Source: Pestalotiopsis fici W106-1
Taxonomy: Eukaryota > Ascomycota > Sordariomycetes > Amphisphaeriales > Sporocadaceae
Direction of reading: 5' to 3'
Assembly (NCBI RefSeq): GCF_000516985.1
Contig: NW_006917103.1
Coordinates: forward strand, 62,001 to 126,000
Length of the DNA: 64,000 nt
The position numbers were made by a program, and so were the translations under genes. Below, in pieces: positions 11,754 to 23,093 of this stretch. Numbering within the stretch: position 1 is the stretch's first letter; each line of letters begins with the position of its first letter. The notes beneath the pieces were generated by a model. That model did no database searches, was not told the DNA's origin, and saw only the letters and a program-made list of their open reading frames with translations.

Positions 11754-12562
11754 GATCGGGTTGATATAATATGGTCGTCACTTGCTGAGAGCACTATTTG
11801 CATTGATGGGCAATAGACGCGACGCGTCGGGAATGAAAGTCATGGTCATCCATTTCAGCAACAAGGACCACATCTTGCCAGCTGGCATGGGCATCGCAGG
11901 TGAATGCAAACCTTATTAAGGTTGTGACGCAGATATGATTCGTGCATATACAAGTCACAACGCATGCCGGTTTGATTGGCACATATAAGAATGATAAGCA
12001 CAGTCTTGCAATTCATGCACGTGCCGCCGAGTGATACTGGCTCTATAGTGTGTACACATGGTTGAAACACATAATATGATAATATAATCAGCCTCGGTTC
12101 CCGTAGATAGAAGTCTCATAAGCAGCAAGTTAGCTTCGAGCTAACTCGTGCATACTATCCTTGATTCTAATGTGCTTCAGTGCCCCATTGGCTTTTTGAT
12201 TGGTCTCTAGACTTCTTGCGCCATCTTCGGCGATAAGCTGGGGTGGGCATTTTTCGTCAATAGACAAATATCTGCTAATGCCTTTTCACTGCTGCGTCTC
12301 GCACGGAAATTGGATTTCTCATCTTAGTATGTTTGATTTGAAAGCAGAAGGCTTTTCTCCAGCAAGGGAAACAAATTATAGCCTTGCTATAGCCGCCGGT
12401 ATTATATACACCAGTCTTGATGATATGCAATATATAAACTCGAGATCCCTCAGGACCTCAACAGCCGCAGAAATCGCACAAAACTCAACCGGCGATTGGT
12501 CATTGTTTATGAGATAAATTTATTACATCCATTACAAGTATTCGCTCTTTAATATCCCCAAG
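11754..12562. promoter_or_regulatory. Divergent intergenic region with TATA box for the SDR gene
   Basis: The nuclease gene reads left and the reductase gene reads right from this 0.8 kb. A clear TATATAAA lies at 12431-12438, about 125 bases before the reductase ATG. The rest is AT-leaning and holds no supported gene. Confidence 0.55.
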
Positions 12563-13661
12563 ATGTCTGGTAGCAAAGGAGAAGTTCTAGTGACGGGCGC
12601 TAATGGCTATATTGGTGCTCGCACAGTCGGAGCTTTCCTTGACGCTGGCTATTCAGTGCGTGGTACTGTACGGTCTTCATCTGCTGCCGAAAGCCTGCTT
12701 GAAGCTCTTCCTGACGCGGTTTCCAATGGTCGCCTCAAGATTGACCAAGTCCCCGATATAACAGCGCCAGGTGCCTTTGACAAAGCTGTCAGAGGAGTGA
12801 CGGCGATTGTGCACCTTGCAACACCTGTCTCCTTCTTCTTTACAAACTCGGAATATATTGTTGGCACTGCTGTCAATGGCGTCAAGGCTATACTCGAATC
12901 AGCCACCAAAGAGCCTCGAATTAAACATTTTTTGTTAATGTCATCAATCGCCGCCATCATAAGCGAGAAGCAACAAGGCCATGTATTCACAGAAACTGAT
13001 TGGAATGATGCTGCTGCCCGTATCGTGGCCGAGCAAGGTGATCAAGCCCCCAGCAGACAAATCTATGGTGCGAGCAAGGTGCTTGCTGAGAGGGAATTTT
13101 GGAAGTTTATGCAAGAGAGGCAACCCAAGTTCACCATGAATGCTATCAACCCAGTGTAAGTGCAAGGACTTGCCCAAAGGTGCAAGGTAGACTACTAATT
13201 ACGAATCGTGCAGACTGGTGGGAGGACCTCCCCTGGTTCTTCCTTCGACACCAGATAAACTCAACGAGTCCGTCAGTTTTATTTGGCAAGTTCTGTCTGG
13301 CCAAGGTATTCCCGAAAACCTTGTTGGATTCGGTGCCTACGTGGATGTGCGTGATGTAGCACGACTCGCGGTGTTCAGTGTCGAACACGGAAATCAAGTG
13401 AATGCGCAACGCTACATGGCGGCGAGCGGCTGGGCGTCACCTCAGGCTGCGGCCGATGTATTACGTCAGAAATATCCAGGCTGGAAAGATTCCATTCAAA
13501 AAGGAGCACCACAGAGCAACTACCTGCCAGGCTACAAATACCCACCCCAGGCGCCCCAGATTGATGCATCCAAGGCTGTCAGGGCTACGGGTCAAGGTTG
13601 GATTCGCTTTGATGACATGGTTGTTGATACCGCCGAAGTTTTCAAAGCTTACCTGGAATAA
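12563..13661 (+). CDS. Extended SDR, NAD(P)H-dependent aldehyde/ketone reductase
   Basis: Two exons (12563-13155 and 13214-13661, intron GTAAGT..GCAG) give 346 residues. The Rossmann signature TGANGYIG lies at residues 11-18, the catalytic serine pair in LLMSS at 124-128 and the Tyr-Lys pair in YGASK at 168-172. This is the layout of the dihydroflavonol-reductase / Gre2 methylglyoxal-reductase group of extended SDRs. VRGTVRS after the second strand favours NADPH. These enzymes reduce small aldehydes and ketones in the cytosol; the true substrate is not predictable. The gene ends 140 bases from the 3' end of the GH94 gene on the other strand, so the two are convergent. A TATATAAA box precedes it. 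Confidence 0.9.
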
Positions 13662-13800
13662 TGCTCCTTTTGCTATCCTTTCACATGTAGTAGTATGCGA
13701 GTGATTGAGATTGAGGAGTTTTGGTAATAATACTTGTTGAACCAAACATTCCCGATGAATGCATCATGGTCTACTTTGTAGGCCAAGCACAAGTCTGTTT

Positions 13801-16221
13801 TTAACCTGTCAAAGTGAGCCCATCCCCGTGATTGGTGAATGGGATCGAGACGCGGAGATGGTAAGTCTTGCCTGGCACGATGCTTGAGAAACGATTCTCA
13901 CGTAAAACCTGCCCCTCATGCTCGACTGTCACGGCCTTGATATCCTTGATTCTACGTATATCAACAATAAATGTTGCTTCACGGAATCGCCGCGTGATAT
14001 TCATGCCGTTCCACCATGCAGGCAACTGGGGATTGATGCACAGTCCTTGTGAATCGCCTCGCAGCCCACACAGCCCCTCTACCAGAGAGCGGTAAACCCA
14101 TGAAACCGTGCCCGTATTGAACAATTGACTTGATCTTCCAGCTGTACGAGGGTACTTTTCATGGGCACCTCTGTAATAGTTTGGAATGAAAATGGGCAGT
14201 TGTCCGCGCTGAATATAATCATCCTCGCTTGGACCTGGTATCATTTGGCGCAAAGCACGAAAGGCCCGGTCGCTCTCTGTGACGGAATAGAGACTGTGGA
14301 TGTAGAATGCGCTGGCATGATTGTAGATGGACCCATTCTCTCCCTGGCCGGGATACTTTTGTGTTACACGACCAATATCTTCTCGCATTCGGGTAAAGGG
14401 TGGTGCAAACATTAGCACTCCGTGAGGAGTACTCAAGTGCTTGTCAATTTGGGCAAGCATCTTGGTAATCTTGTCCGGGCCTGCTGCACCGCCAAGAATA
14501 GCCCAAGCTTGAGGATTGAGCCAAATGCGACCTTCAGGGTCACTGTCAACACCAAAGATGACGTTGTCATCGGTGATGCCCCGCGCAAACCATTGGCCAT
14601 CCCAGAGATGAGTGGCGGCGGCTTCATTGACCTTTTGAGCACCATGCCGGTAGTGGGCAGCCAGCGCTGCATCTCCACGTTGGTCGCAAATATCTGCCCA
14701 TAACTTGACGGCGTAAGCAGTGGCTACTGTAAGCCAACCAGACACTCCCTTTCCTTTCCACCCTGCCATATTCATAGGATCACACCAATCTCCTTGGGCG
14801 ATATAGGAGAGTCCTCGATCATCTCGTGAGTGATCTGACAGTAGCCAGTCCATGGTGCGGCTCAGACGCTCGTAAACGGACAAGTTGTCCCCATTTTGAG
14901 TTACGACATGGGTCTGGAGCAGGTTGTAATCTGCAGTCTCTGCTAGATATGCATCAAGTACAATCGGAAACCATACACAATGGTCCGTGTGTGGAATCTG
15001 GTTGATATATTTGAGCTCCGCGCCTTGAACGAGTATGATGCCATCTGGAATGGATCCGTTTGGCTCCTGTTGGGAGAGGGCCGTGAGTATGGCATTCCTT
15101 GTGACATTTGGCTTGATAAAGACCATGCCCATGTTGTCTTGCATGTAATTCCGGGTTTGCGGATCAGTAGTTAGACGATTCACGTCGCCATGGTAGTAGA
15201 CTTGACGGGCCATCCAATTGTTGACGAAATTGTCCAATTCCTTGTCAGGGGTCTCGATTCGCAGACAGCCACTTCCTTCTTCAATATAGGCTGCATAGTC
15301 TGTCGAGGCTTGAGCAAATGCTTCTTGACTTAGGTATGTCCGTCTGATGGACGTGATCTCGGCGTCGTCAAAAGCTGGGCCAAACAAGAATCGGAGTTGC
15401 CGCTGATCGTTAGGCTCAAGGTTCAGCCGATACTGCACGACAGCTACTGGGGCTTCGTATCGAGCGTCGCCTTTCTGGAGTAGAGGTGACCGCAACGCTG
15501 TTGGATCATGTAAGCCCCCTTCCCCCTCAAAGGCCTGCTGATTGGTCTCCCAAGAGTCTGGCATAGTTTCGCAGAGAAGAAACGTCTTGTCTTTTAGATT
15601 CTTGATCTTGGCGTAGTCCTCGGGCTTTTGGTATGGTGTGATGCTCGTGGCAACCACGCCGCCCAAGTCTCTGCGAAATTCGGCTTCTTGATTCATCCAG
15701 GACATGTATCCAATGGTAAAGTAAGGATAAATGCTGATTTGTCGAGGGTGATTAGAAAGGTTTCGAACTTGTATTGTCCAGAGTTCTACCACATCATTGG
15801 TTGGAATGCCAAAAGTCATTTTGACTTCCAATTCCAAATGTTGTATCGTCCACTTGATATCGCTTTTGCCGACGGAAAAGGAAAACTTGTCACAAGGTTT
15901 CCGTACAGGCTCGTAAGGCGCTGAGAATATATTTCCGGAAAGCTCATCCTTGACATATACAAAGCGCCCGGGATGATGACTATAGTAGTTTTGCTCGGGT
16001 TGCATAAAGGTCTTTGCTTCGAGGTTTGGTGCATGCGAGTACTTGGCCGGCTCTGGCTGCATGAATTGTGCGACCGAGTACCCCCGACAGGTGGTCTGAA
16101 CCATCATCTTTTTATTCCAAAGGAAGCCCCCGGCATTGGGCATTGCTGTGGGGTTGTTGAGCTCGAAACGTTCACCGTCATGTGTTGGGCCAAGCATTTT
16201 GCTTATCTCTGGATTGGACAT
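13801..16221 (-). CDS. GH94-type beta-glycan/disaccharide phosphorylase
   Basis: A single exon of 806 residues. The order of parts fits glycoside hydrolase family 94 (cellobiose, chitobiose and cellodextrin phosphorylases): an N-terminal beta-sandwich (about 1-290, with NNPTAMPNAGGFLWN and many aromatic strands), then an (alpha/alpha)6 barrel. The segment QGDWCDPMNMAG near residue 480 sits where family members carry the proton-donor aspartate, in a DWND context. Here the Asn is replaced by Cys. Further family-like stretches are EPNGSIPDGI, IWLNPQAW, GENGSIYNHASAF and YPRTAG. Such enzymes split a beta-linked sugar with phosphate to give a sugar-1-phosphate. With no signal peptide it should act in the cytosol on an imported oligosaccharide. 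GH94 is chiefly bacterial, so transfer is possible. The substrate is unknown. Confidence 0.85.
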   Translation of the reverse strand: MSNPEISKMLGPTHDGERFELNNPTAMPNAGGFLWNKKMMVQTTCRGYSVAQFMQPEPAKYSHAPNLEAKTFMQPEQNYYSHHPGRFVYVKDELSGNIFSAPYEPVRKPCDKFSFSVGKSDIKWTIQHLELEVKMTFGIPTNDVVELWTIQVRNLSNHPRQISIYPYFTIGYMSWMNQEAEFRRDLGGVVATSITPYQKPEDYAKIKNLKDKTFLLCETMPDSWETNQQAFEGEGGLHDPTALRSPLLQKGDARYEAPVAVVQYRLNLEPNDQRQLRFLFGPAFDDAEITSIRRTYLSQEAFAQASTDYAAYIEEGSGCLRIETPDKELDNFVNNWMARQVYYHGDVNRLTTDPQTRNYMQDNMGMVFIKPNVTRNAILTALSQQEPNGSIPDGIILVQGAELKYINQIPHTDHCVWFPIVLDAYLAETADYNLLQTHVVTQNGDNLSVYERLSRTMDWLLSDHSRDDRGLSYIAQGDWCDPMNMAGWKGKGVSGWLTVATAYAVKLWADICDQRGDAALAAHYRHGAQKVNEAAATHLWDGQWFARGITDDNVIFGVDSDPEGRIWLNPQAWAILGGAAGPDKITKMLAQIDKHLSTPHGVLMFAPPFTRMREDIGRVTQKYPGQGENGSIYNHASAFYIHSLYSVTESDRAFRALRQMIPGPSEDDYIQRGQLPIFIPNYYRGAHEKYPRTAGRSSQLFNTGTVSWVYRSLVEGLCGLRGDSQGLCINPQLPAWWNGMNITRRFREATFIVDIRRIKDIKAVTVEHEGQVLRENRFSSIVPGKTYHLRVSIPFTNHGDGLTLTG

Positions 16222-17186
16222 TTTGTAAATGAGATCAAGTCGAATGGAAAATGATCAAGGAAACAAGTCCGAGTCAAGCTGGTTATATTTCATTCCGGCG
16301 GGTACGGCGCACTCCAACCGGCAAAGGAGGCTTCAAACCGACCTGCGAATTTAGCCTAATATCAAGACGCCGTGTTTGGGGGTCATATCTGCCGCTCGTG
16401 AAGATTGCTGCATCTTGGATGGCGGCAAAGGCCTATAAAGACGGTCATGTCGACTTGTCGAAACTCGCTTTATTGGCAATGCTTCCTTGAAATCTCCTGA
16501 ATTGTGACAAAAAAGAGGTGAGCGTATTCCTGCAAATATTACTATTTTGGGGACTGTCTCTTATGAATTGAATCTGGCTGGCAGCAGAGGGTCGAAGCGG
16601 GGATTGTGATGGCTACCTAGGCAGGTAATTATCAACATCCCATGTGCCAGATCTACTTTTTAAGCCCGTGAGCTGCAGCATTAGCATATGCTGGCGCTTA
16701 TTTCAGGCATCTTGCATGGAGCGCACCTTATAAGTTGTCTCGTCAATTGTCGAATGCGCGGCAAGGAGCAAAAATATGACATGGATAATCGAAATTATAA
16801 CCAGCGACTCGCTCTGCCCCAAAACCCTACGTACACGAAAAAATCCCAAGCATGATGACCACGGCCAAGGGTTTGGTGTGAAATGCAAATGGTATCCGTA
16901 TATGCCCCACAAGAATCAATCCATCTCATCTCCAATTGGAAACACTAATAACCATGTAGAAAGCAGCATGTAGATTGCGCTCGCCGGCGTATGTACAACT
17001 GATCAGCATTTCAAATGGATGCGCCTCTCATTGTTGAGAACCATCTCTCTAATTATTCTTTTGCTCGTGAGGCGGCGCGCGGGTTGCATCGAGAGATTCC
17101 TGAGAGCTTCAAAACAAGTGGCGCGAAAAGACTGTAGACAAGATGTGTTTCCTCGCACACTATCCTCCTTGTGCAGGGATGCGTAT
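16222..17186. other. Intergenic, upstream of GH94 gene
   Basis: It holds the GH94 leader and promoter side and the 3' flank of the AT-hook gene. Short open frames only. No RNA gene or repeat was recognised. Confidence 0.4.
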
Positions 17187-17582
17187 TTACGCCTTCCTGG
17201 GCCTGCCTCGAGCATTCTTGCCGTCTGTGCCGCGGATCTTCTTGGTTCCGGCTGCTTTCTTGCCAGGCTTCCGTGTGACGGTACCAATCACCTTGTCCGC
17301 GACGCCCTCAATCTTGTCACTTAAGTGAGACTTTCTCTTGTGGTGAGTGCCGGTAGTAGAAGCAGCAGCCTTGGTCGAGCCGGCAGGGCGACCGCGCTTC
17401 TTGACACCTGCGCCCGTTGCAGCGCGAGACTTGGTAGTGGTGGTACCCGATTTTGATGAACCGGGCTTGCGACCGCGCTTGGCGCCCGTTGTAGTGTTGG
17501 TACGTTTGCGCTCTGGGCCAGTGTCGACAGTGAGGTGTACGCGTGGCCGCGAACTGCCAGTGGTGGAGCGCGTCGATGCCAT
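17187..17582 (-). CDS. AT-hook protein, HMGA-like
   Basis: A single exon of 131 residues, strongly basic and rich in Thr, Ser, Gly and Lys. Three AT-hook cores are visible: RGRKPG (36-41), KRGRPAG (62-68) and RGRPRK at the extreme C-terminus (125-130). AT-hooks insert into the minor groove of AT-rich DNA, so a small architectural chromatin protein is likely. The region 85-105 (HLSDKIEGVADKVIGTVTRK) looks like an amphipathic helix and may be a second interaction site. There is no folded domain. The composition is unlike the antisense frames across it, and the ATG at 17582 is the first in frame. Confidence 0.75.
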   Translation of the reverse strand: MASTRSTTGSSRPRVHLTVDTGPERKRTNTTTGAKRGRKPGSSKSGTTTTKSRAATGAGVKKRGRPAGSTKAAASTTGTHHKRKSHLSDKIEGVADKVIGTVTRKPGKKAAGTKKIRGTDGKNARGRPRKA

Positions 17583-18671
17583 TGGAAACTTTGTTTGTTT
17601 ACCGTTTCTTGCACTTTCCTTTCCCGTCTTTTGTAATGATAAATTCGTGTTTTGCGGCGGACCAGAACGTTGCGACTAACCGAATGCGACTTGAAAAGGT
17701 ATTGCACTGTTGATAAAAGAGGCGCGACAGGAATTAGGAATTGTTATTTATTGATTTGCGCACAAGACTATGCGAGTGGGAGGGGCACCTTGACTTTTAA
17801 ATGTTTTCAGTAAGGACTTGGGGGTTAGAAAAAACCTGGAAATGGATCGCACTGATTGGGATGGCTTTGTCGTAGTGGTACTGATTCCCCGTGTTAGTTG
17901 ATTAATGGCCTGATGAGCTCCATCCCATATCTATTGGCAGGTCTACCCACCCATATTGCCCAAAGAGGTGAGGCAATGATGTAGATTTTGATTATAAAGC
18001 AGTACATGCCCATGTACCATTCTTTTATTTACCTACGTACCTACCTATTGACGTCTGTTGTGCTTTTTAGCAAGTGCTATACCGAGTTGGCAACTACCTT
18101 GATGTACTATGATGACGTAGCCAAAACACGTATCAATCTATAGGCTAGACGCGGAGCCAACATTCAAGAAATAACGAGCTACAGATACAAAACAATAATA
18201 AGCGTCTTGCACTCCAACATGAAGGCTGTCTCTTCCATTCTAGTAATATGCATGAAAAGCTGCAACGGGCAGGCACAAGTCATTCTTGGAAATTGCATAC
18301 GAAATGTAGTAAACGAGGGATACTAGTTTTTATTTTCCAACTTATATTTGACATTCTTCCTGCCACAGGACAACCATATTCCCTACATACCCTGACCGCT
18401 GCTGGCTCGGTGTAGCGCTGATCAGTAATGTTACCAGAATAGCGGCTGGGCCAAATCAGCCAAGCGTTGCTCTGGACCTTGGGCGGTGATGGTGATGACT
18501 TTTCTGAGAGGTTCTTTTGCAGCTGTCCAACAATCACGACTAGCCGGTCCCTTTGAATTTCAAGAGTCCCTTTGTCCCAATCAACATCTATGGATGCGTT
18601 GCAAATGTCCCGAGGCATAACCTGCAACGACCTAGCCTTGTTCTGGTTACAAAAGTCTGTCCATTTCAGAA
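17583..18671. other. Intergenic, 3' of eIF2A
   Basis: It contains upstream DNA of the AT-hook gene and the downstream flank of the eIF2A gene. A 115-codon minus-strand frame (18280-18627) has no family-like feature and could be 3' UTR. Nothing else was supported. Confidence 0.4.
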
Positions 18672-20821
18672 TCAGATACCCTGCTTTTCTAGAGTCTCGA
18701 GCTCCTTGAGGACAGAGGCTTTGGTAGAAATCTTTTTAATCTGCGTATCCTCCAATTTTTCGCCGCCGGCGTGGCGCATCTCCAGGTCTTCAATGGCACG
18801 AACCTTTTTTTGCAAGCTCCTGAGCTTCTTTGCAGCTGGGTTCTGGCTACCAGGGGAGAGAGGGGACTCGACAATGGACGGAATCTGTGCAGTCTGGACC
18901 TGGGGGTTCAGGGGAGCGCCACCATCGCGCACGGCGTATCCTTCACCATTGCGCGCCGTGTTGCTGCGGTTGCGGCCCGGGTTGTTACCGCCGGGCGCGT
19001 TGTTCCGCGAGCGACTGCGGCTGTGCTGGTGGTTGTTGCGGTTACCTCGGCGTTCGGGGCTGCGGCCATCGTTACCAGCTGCGGCACCCTGCTCGCTAGA
19101 TGGGGGAGCAAGACCACCCGCATTACCGTTGGCATCATGACCCTCGCCACCTTGCTTCTTTTTGTTGTTACGCTTCTTCTTATTCTTTTGGGCAGCCTTG
19201 GAAAGACTGTCGTCGCCATCAGCTGCTGGGGCAGCACCAGGAACAGTGCGGGCACCAGAATCGATGGTTTCAGCACCAGGCACTTGGCGGCGTGCACGAC
19301 CAAAGCCATTGGGTCCAATATTGGCTGTTCCGTTGCTCATGACATGAGCGGCACCACCCTCATCTTCACGTCGGAAGTGAAGAGGGGTAGACATACCGCG
19401 GGCACCGGGAGGGCGGTAGGCGCCCACGGGCTTTGACGGTGTCTTGACTGTGCCCAAGAATGCGACTGCGGAGGAGTGCGCGACAGGCAGAGGAGTCAGA
19501 GGATCCGCAGTAGGAGTATTCTCTGGCAGAACCGGACGCCATCCGACGGTGTACAGCTCGGTCATATCCTCATTGTACATGATGGTGCCGCTGACGTGCC
19601 AGAGTTTGATTCCATTGTCAACACGGAGGCGCGGGGAGGTGGTGGCTGTCATGATGTAACGGCTGTCTGGACTCCACTGACAGACACTAGGATTACCACT
19701 TTCAATGGTGCAAATCTTTCGATAGTCCTTCTCCAGGTCGTAGACGTCGATCTGACCTGCCAAGTTTCCAAAGCCGGCCACCAAGACAAAGCGACCGGTG
19801 GGTGAGAAGATCATGGTGTTGCGTGGAGCAATCTGGAAGGAATGCATGGCGACGGCGCGCTGATTGAAGATGGTAGTCTTCGAGGGCATATAACCGTAAA
19901 TGACTCCAAATTCTTTGCCGTTGGGTGACCAAGACACATCATGGATCGGACCCTCCTTATCCAGGGTAATGCGAGCGTCAAAGCCACCGTTGGCATATAG
20001 GAGATACAGGTTAGTCTCTCCATAGTAGCTCTTGTTGGACTTGTCCACTTCGGTTTGTGCCAGCACAATCAGTGCCGTTCCCAAGCTGTTCCACTTGAGT
20101 TGGACCTTGTCGCCCTTGAAAAAGGTCTTTTGCGAAATCGGGTTCGTAAACTGAGGAACGTTGTACACTCGGACGCTTGCGGGTTGGCCCTAAAGGTGTC
20201 AGTAGGCAGACTCGTGGTTGTAAAATTTCAACATACCTTGCGCTCAGGAACAAAGACGGCAACGTTGTGGCTCTTGCCGGGAGCAATGGCAAAATCAGTC
20301 ACACCTTCGACCCGCAGCTTGTTCCAAACAGTTCGGAGATCGTGGCTTTCAAAGAACTGCACCTCATTTGTCACGCTACGAGCGCAAAACTTTTCGTCAG
20401 AGGTGTATTGCAGGTTCCAGCCCGTCTGGGACTTTTGAACAAACTGTCCAATGGGCTGCTTCTCGGCGCCTTCGGTCAGCTCCTCAACGGTACGCCAGAT
20501 CTTGAGGTTCTTGGTGGCATCACCGGCCTCGTCCTTGGCAGGGCGTTCCCAGGTGCTGAAATAGGTACCCCTGGGGGAAAAGGCGACCTCGAAGACATTA
20601 ACGACGGTGACGGAAGTGAAGACATGACCGGTGGTGGCATCAACAATGCCGACACGGTCGCTAGTCGCCCAGGCAAGGTAGCGGCCACAAGGCGAATAGA
20701 CACAGCAACGCAAGTTCCCTTCCGGCTTGACGAACTCGGCGAGAGGCTCGTAGGCAGGCGCGGCATTGGTGACGCCAATGGCCTTTTGGGTTCGGTAGGC
20801 AAACTGCAGAGGATTCGCCAT
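18672..20821 (-). CDS. Eukaryotic translation initiation factor 2A
   Basis: Two exons (20821-20237 and 20189-18672, intron GTATGT..TTAG) give 700 residues. The first 430 residues form repeated WD-like blades (CVYSPCGRYLAWATS, VAFSPRGTYFSTWER, MIFSPTGRFVLVAGFGNLAG, CQWSPDSRYIMTATTSPRL), and the run VDNGIKLWHVSG with YTVGWRP is typical of eIF2A. A long disordered Arg/Asn/Gly/Ser-rich linker (about 500-620) follows. The C-terminus (KLRSLQKKVRAIEDLEMRHA) is a coiled helix expected to contact the ribosome or tRNA. eIF2A is a cytosolic monomeric factor that can place initiator tRNA without eIF2 and acts in non-canonical initiation. The length is slightly above yeast (642) because of the linker. Confidence 0.94.
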
Positions 20822-22328
20822 GACTAGTCAAAGTCACAGATGCAATTTGTGGGAAACTGTAGATTGAGGGAGGGAGGTTGTTTCTTTCGTAAAAAAACGT
20901 TCAACTGTCTTGTGGCAATTGTCGGCGATTGCGAGATGCGGATTGAATTTTCACACAATGGAAAGCCTAGCACTGAATTGCAGCTGATGTAGAGAGAACA
21001 CCAAGACGCGTGGCAATGCGGGCTTGAGTCGTGCTCGAGAATCTCTGGTGGTGGATCGCAAATTGGTCAAGAAGCTCGGCGGTGGCGGCGAGTTGAGGGT
21101 GAAGACAGGAGAGACAAGGCAATGGTCGATCGTATTTAGCTAAAAAGCAATCGAACCAATCTCTACCCACGTGGTTGTTGTCAGCGGTGATTCTGTTTTC
21201 GACTTGTTCGAATCGGACAGTCCGCAGGAGTTATTCAGTGTCGACTGGGTTGGGTGCGTAGCAGAAACGGAGCAGTCGTGGGGTTTTCGGTGGTGAAACT
21301 CTGATGTGAATAACAACAGCACGAGGGGCCGAAACGTCAAGCGTGCGTGCTGGAAGGATCAAGTAAAACGTTTTTATTGAGAAGAATGGAAGGGAACACG
21401 GAGTCGCCCAGAGGGATCTGTTGACACGGGGCCAATGGGCTGACAAGACGTGATGTTGCGGAGCGTGCAATGGGCTGGGGGAAGAAAAGGAAGGGGAGAG
21501 AAGTCAAGAGTTTGACCCTTTGGACCCAATGCTGACACTTTACTTGGTTCGTGATTGGATTTTTTTTTTTTTAACCCCTTCTATCCATGATACACTTTGC
21601 AGCAGCTGCCACTCAGATGCACCGCACGGACATTGCAGGTGGCTATGCAGTTTATGCAGTAATTGTGCTATAAATATGCTAGCTTTTATGTTATGCTTGC
21701 CTGAGTTCAGGACCAATAGGTACCCAGTCTTACCAGACTTGTTCACATTTCTAACTTACTGTCTGAATGAGAATCACCATAAAATAAGTTGAAAAGTCTC
21801 AACACTGTTTATATGAATTTCAAATTATTCACATACTACTAACATTAATGTATCCTAACCTACAATAACAATCTCCCGCCCCCACCTCGATTGTGTGCCT
21901 ACATACATTCCCTGCATTCCTTGCATACATCAGTTGGTACGACATTGTTTCAATCCATCAATTCTATGTTCATTGCTGTTCATTAAGTAAAAGTGAGGTG
22001 AGGCATATCTCTGTAGATTCAACCCAACATGGATTACGTATGCATGGCCGTGTTTGTTACCAGCTAGTACATGCTGTCAAGCATCAGGTAAGCATCAAAC
22101 TTGTATTACTCGGCTACAGGTGTACTAATCGCAAGCACCTTGTCACTCAAGCATGTAAACGTCGTCTGACATATTTAATAACAGCAACGCAATGCACTGC
22201 CGACAGAACCAATCCTCGACCGATCCAAGGAAATGAAAATGGGTAGGCTCAAGTCCAAGCCTGCACAAGTAACCCCAACAATAACTCTCCAGGAACATAA
22301 GCAAATTCAGGCCGACTTGTTCCAACAT
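20822..22328. other. Intergenic, upstream of eIF2A
   Basis: The eIF2A leader and promoter side lie here, then AT-rich DNA with a T-tract near 21560-21572, then the 3' flank of the small secreted-protein gene. No supported gene. Confidence 0.4.
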
Positions 22329-22955
22329 TTAAGCAGCAGTCAGAGTGAATTGGAGGTCATCCAAAAAGGTTGCACCGCCAAGACCCGGATTTGACGCTCT
22401 GTCTGTGAAAACGGTCACGAAGCGGACGCTGTCTAGACCCTGATAAGTGTTGTCGAGAATGATCTGGGTCATGTTTGAGCTCAAGCGACTCGTGGGTCGA
22501 AACGACAACTGCTGTCCCGCGACTCTCTGGCCATTCCTATACCCAGCAATGGTTATGGTGCAGCTGCCAGCCAGGTTGCCAAGGATACAGCCATAGTAGA
22601 ATGACTGCAGGTCAAATGTGCCGCTGGAGCCACTGTACTTGCTCGTGATGTAGGGGTAAGGATCGCTCAATCTGTCGAGGTTGCCAAATGCCAGCACATT
22701 TGGGATTGAGTGAGCACTGACGGCCTGGAGCGGTCCAACTTTATCGTAAACCTCGGCCAAGCCTAGACATGTAAGTAAAAGTCGGTTCACAGAGGTAATA
22801 TGCGTACCCATTCCCTTGTAGTAGAGACCCTGAGAGGGCCCAAAGCTCGCATTCACGAGGTTCAGTCGCACGCCCTGAAGACCGCCATCAAAATTGTTGA
22901 GTGTCGCCGAGACGATTGTCGCGACAGAGATAATCAAAATAGTAAAGAACTTCAT
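22329..22955 (-). CDS. Small secreted protein, family member A
   Basis: Two exons (22955-22808 and 22762-22329) give 193 residues. I start at MKFFTILIISVATIVSA, a clear signal peptide, not at the upstream in-frame ATG at 23000. The mature part has the pattern SIPNVLAFG, then FDLQSFYYGC, CTITIAGY and a C-terminal beta-strand LDDLQFTLT, suggesting an extracellular beta-sandwich of about 170 residues. The same order of motifs and the same phase-1 intron occur in the gene at 56408-57210, so the two are homologues. The family is common in fungal secretomes, but I know no function. An effector-like or cell-surface role is only a guess. A TATAAATA box (minus strand, 23086-23093) precedes it. Confidence 0.85.
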   Translation of the reverse strand: MKFFTILIISVATIVSATLNNFDGGLQGVRLNLVNASFGPSQGLYYKGMGTHITSVNRLLLTCLGLAEVYDKVGPLQAVSAHSIPNVLAFGNLDRLSDPYPYITSKYSGSSGTFDLQSFYYGCILGNLAGSCTITIAGYRNGQRVAGQQLSFRPTSRLSSNMTQIILDNTYQGLDSVRFVTVFTDRASNPGLGGATFLDDLQFTLTAA

Positions 22956-23085
22956 CTTGATGGTGGAAATTTGAACGTTGCAATGATGCAATTGTCGCAA
23001 TTTGCAATAAATCTTGTAAACGAGAGACTAGAAAGTTGAAGAGTGATGATTTCTTATTTCCTTGGAAAGTCGAGTTCTTGTCAAG

Positions 23086-23093
23086 TATTTATA
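23086..23093 (-). promoter_or_regulatory. TATA box of secreted-protein gene A
   Basis: TATAAATA on the minus strand, 131 bases upstream of the start codon. Secreted and inducible fungal genes often carry such a box. Confidence 0.5.

Noticed and set aside
18771..19436. A 221-codon plus-strand frame
   Set aside because: Antisense to the eIF2A linker; an artefact of its biased codon use.
20177..20827. A 216-codon plus-strand frame
   Set aside because: Antisense to exon 1 of eIF2A.
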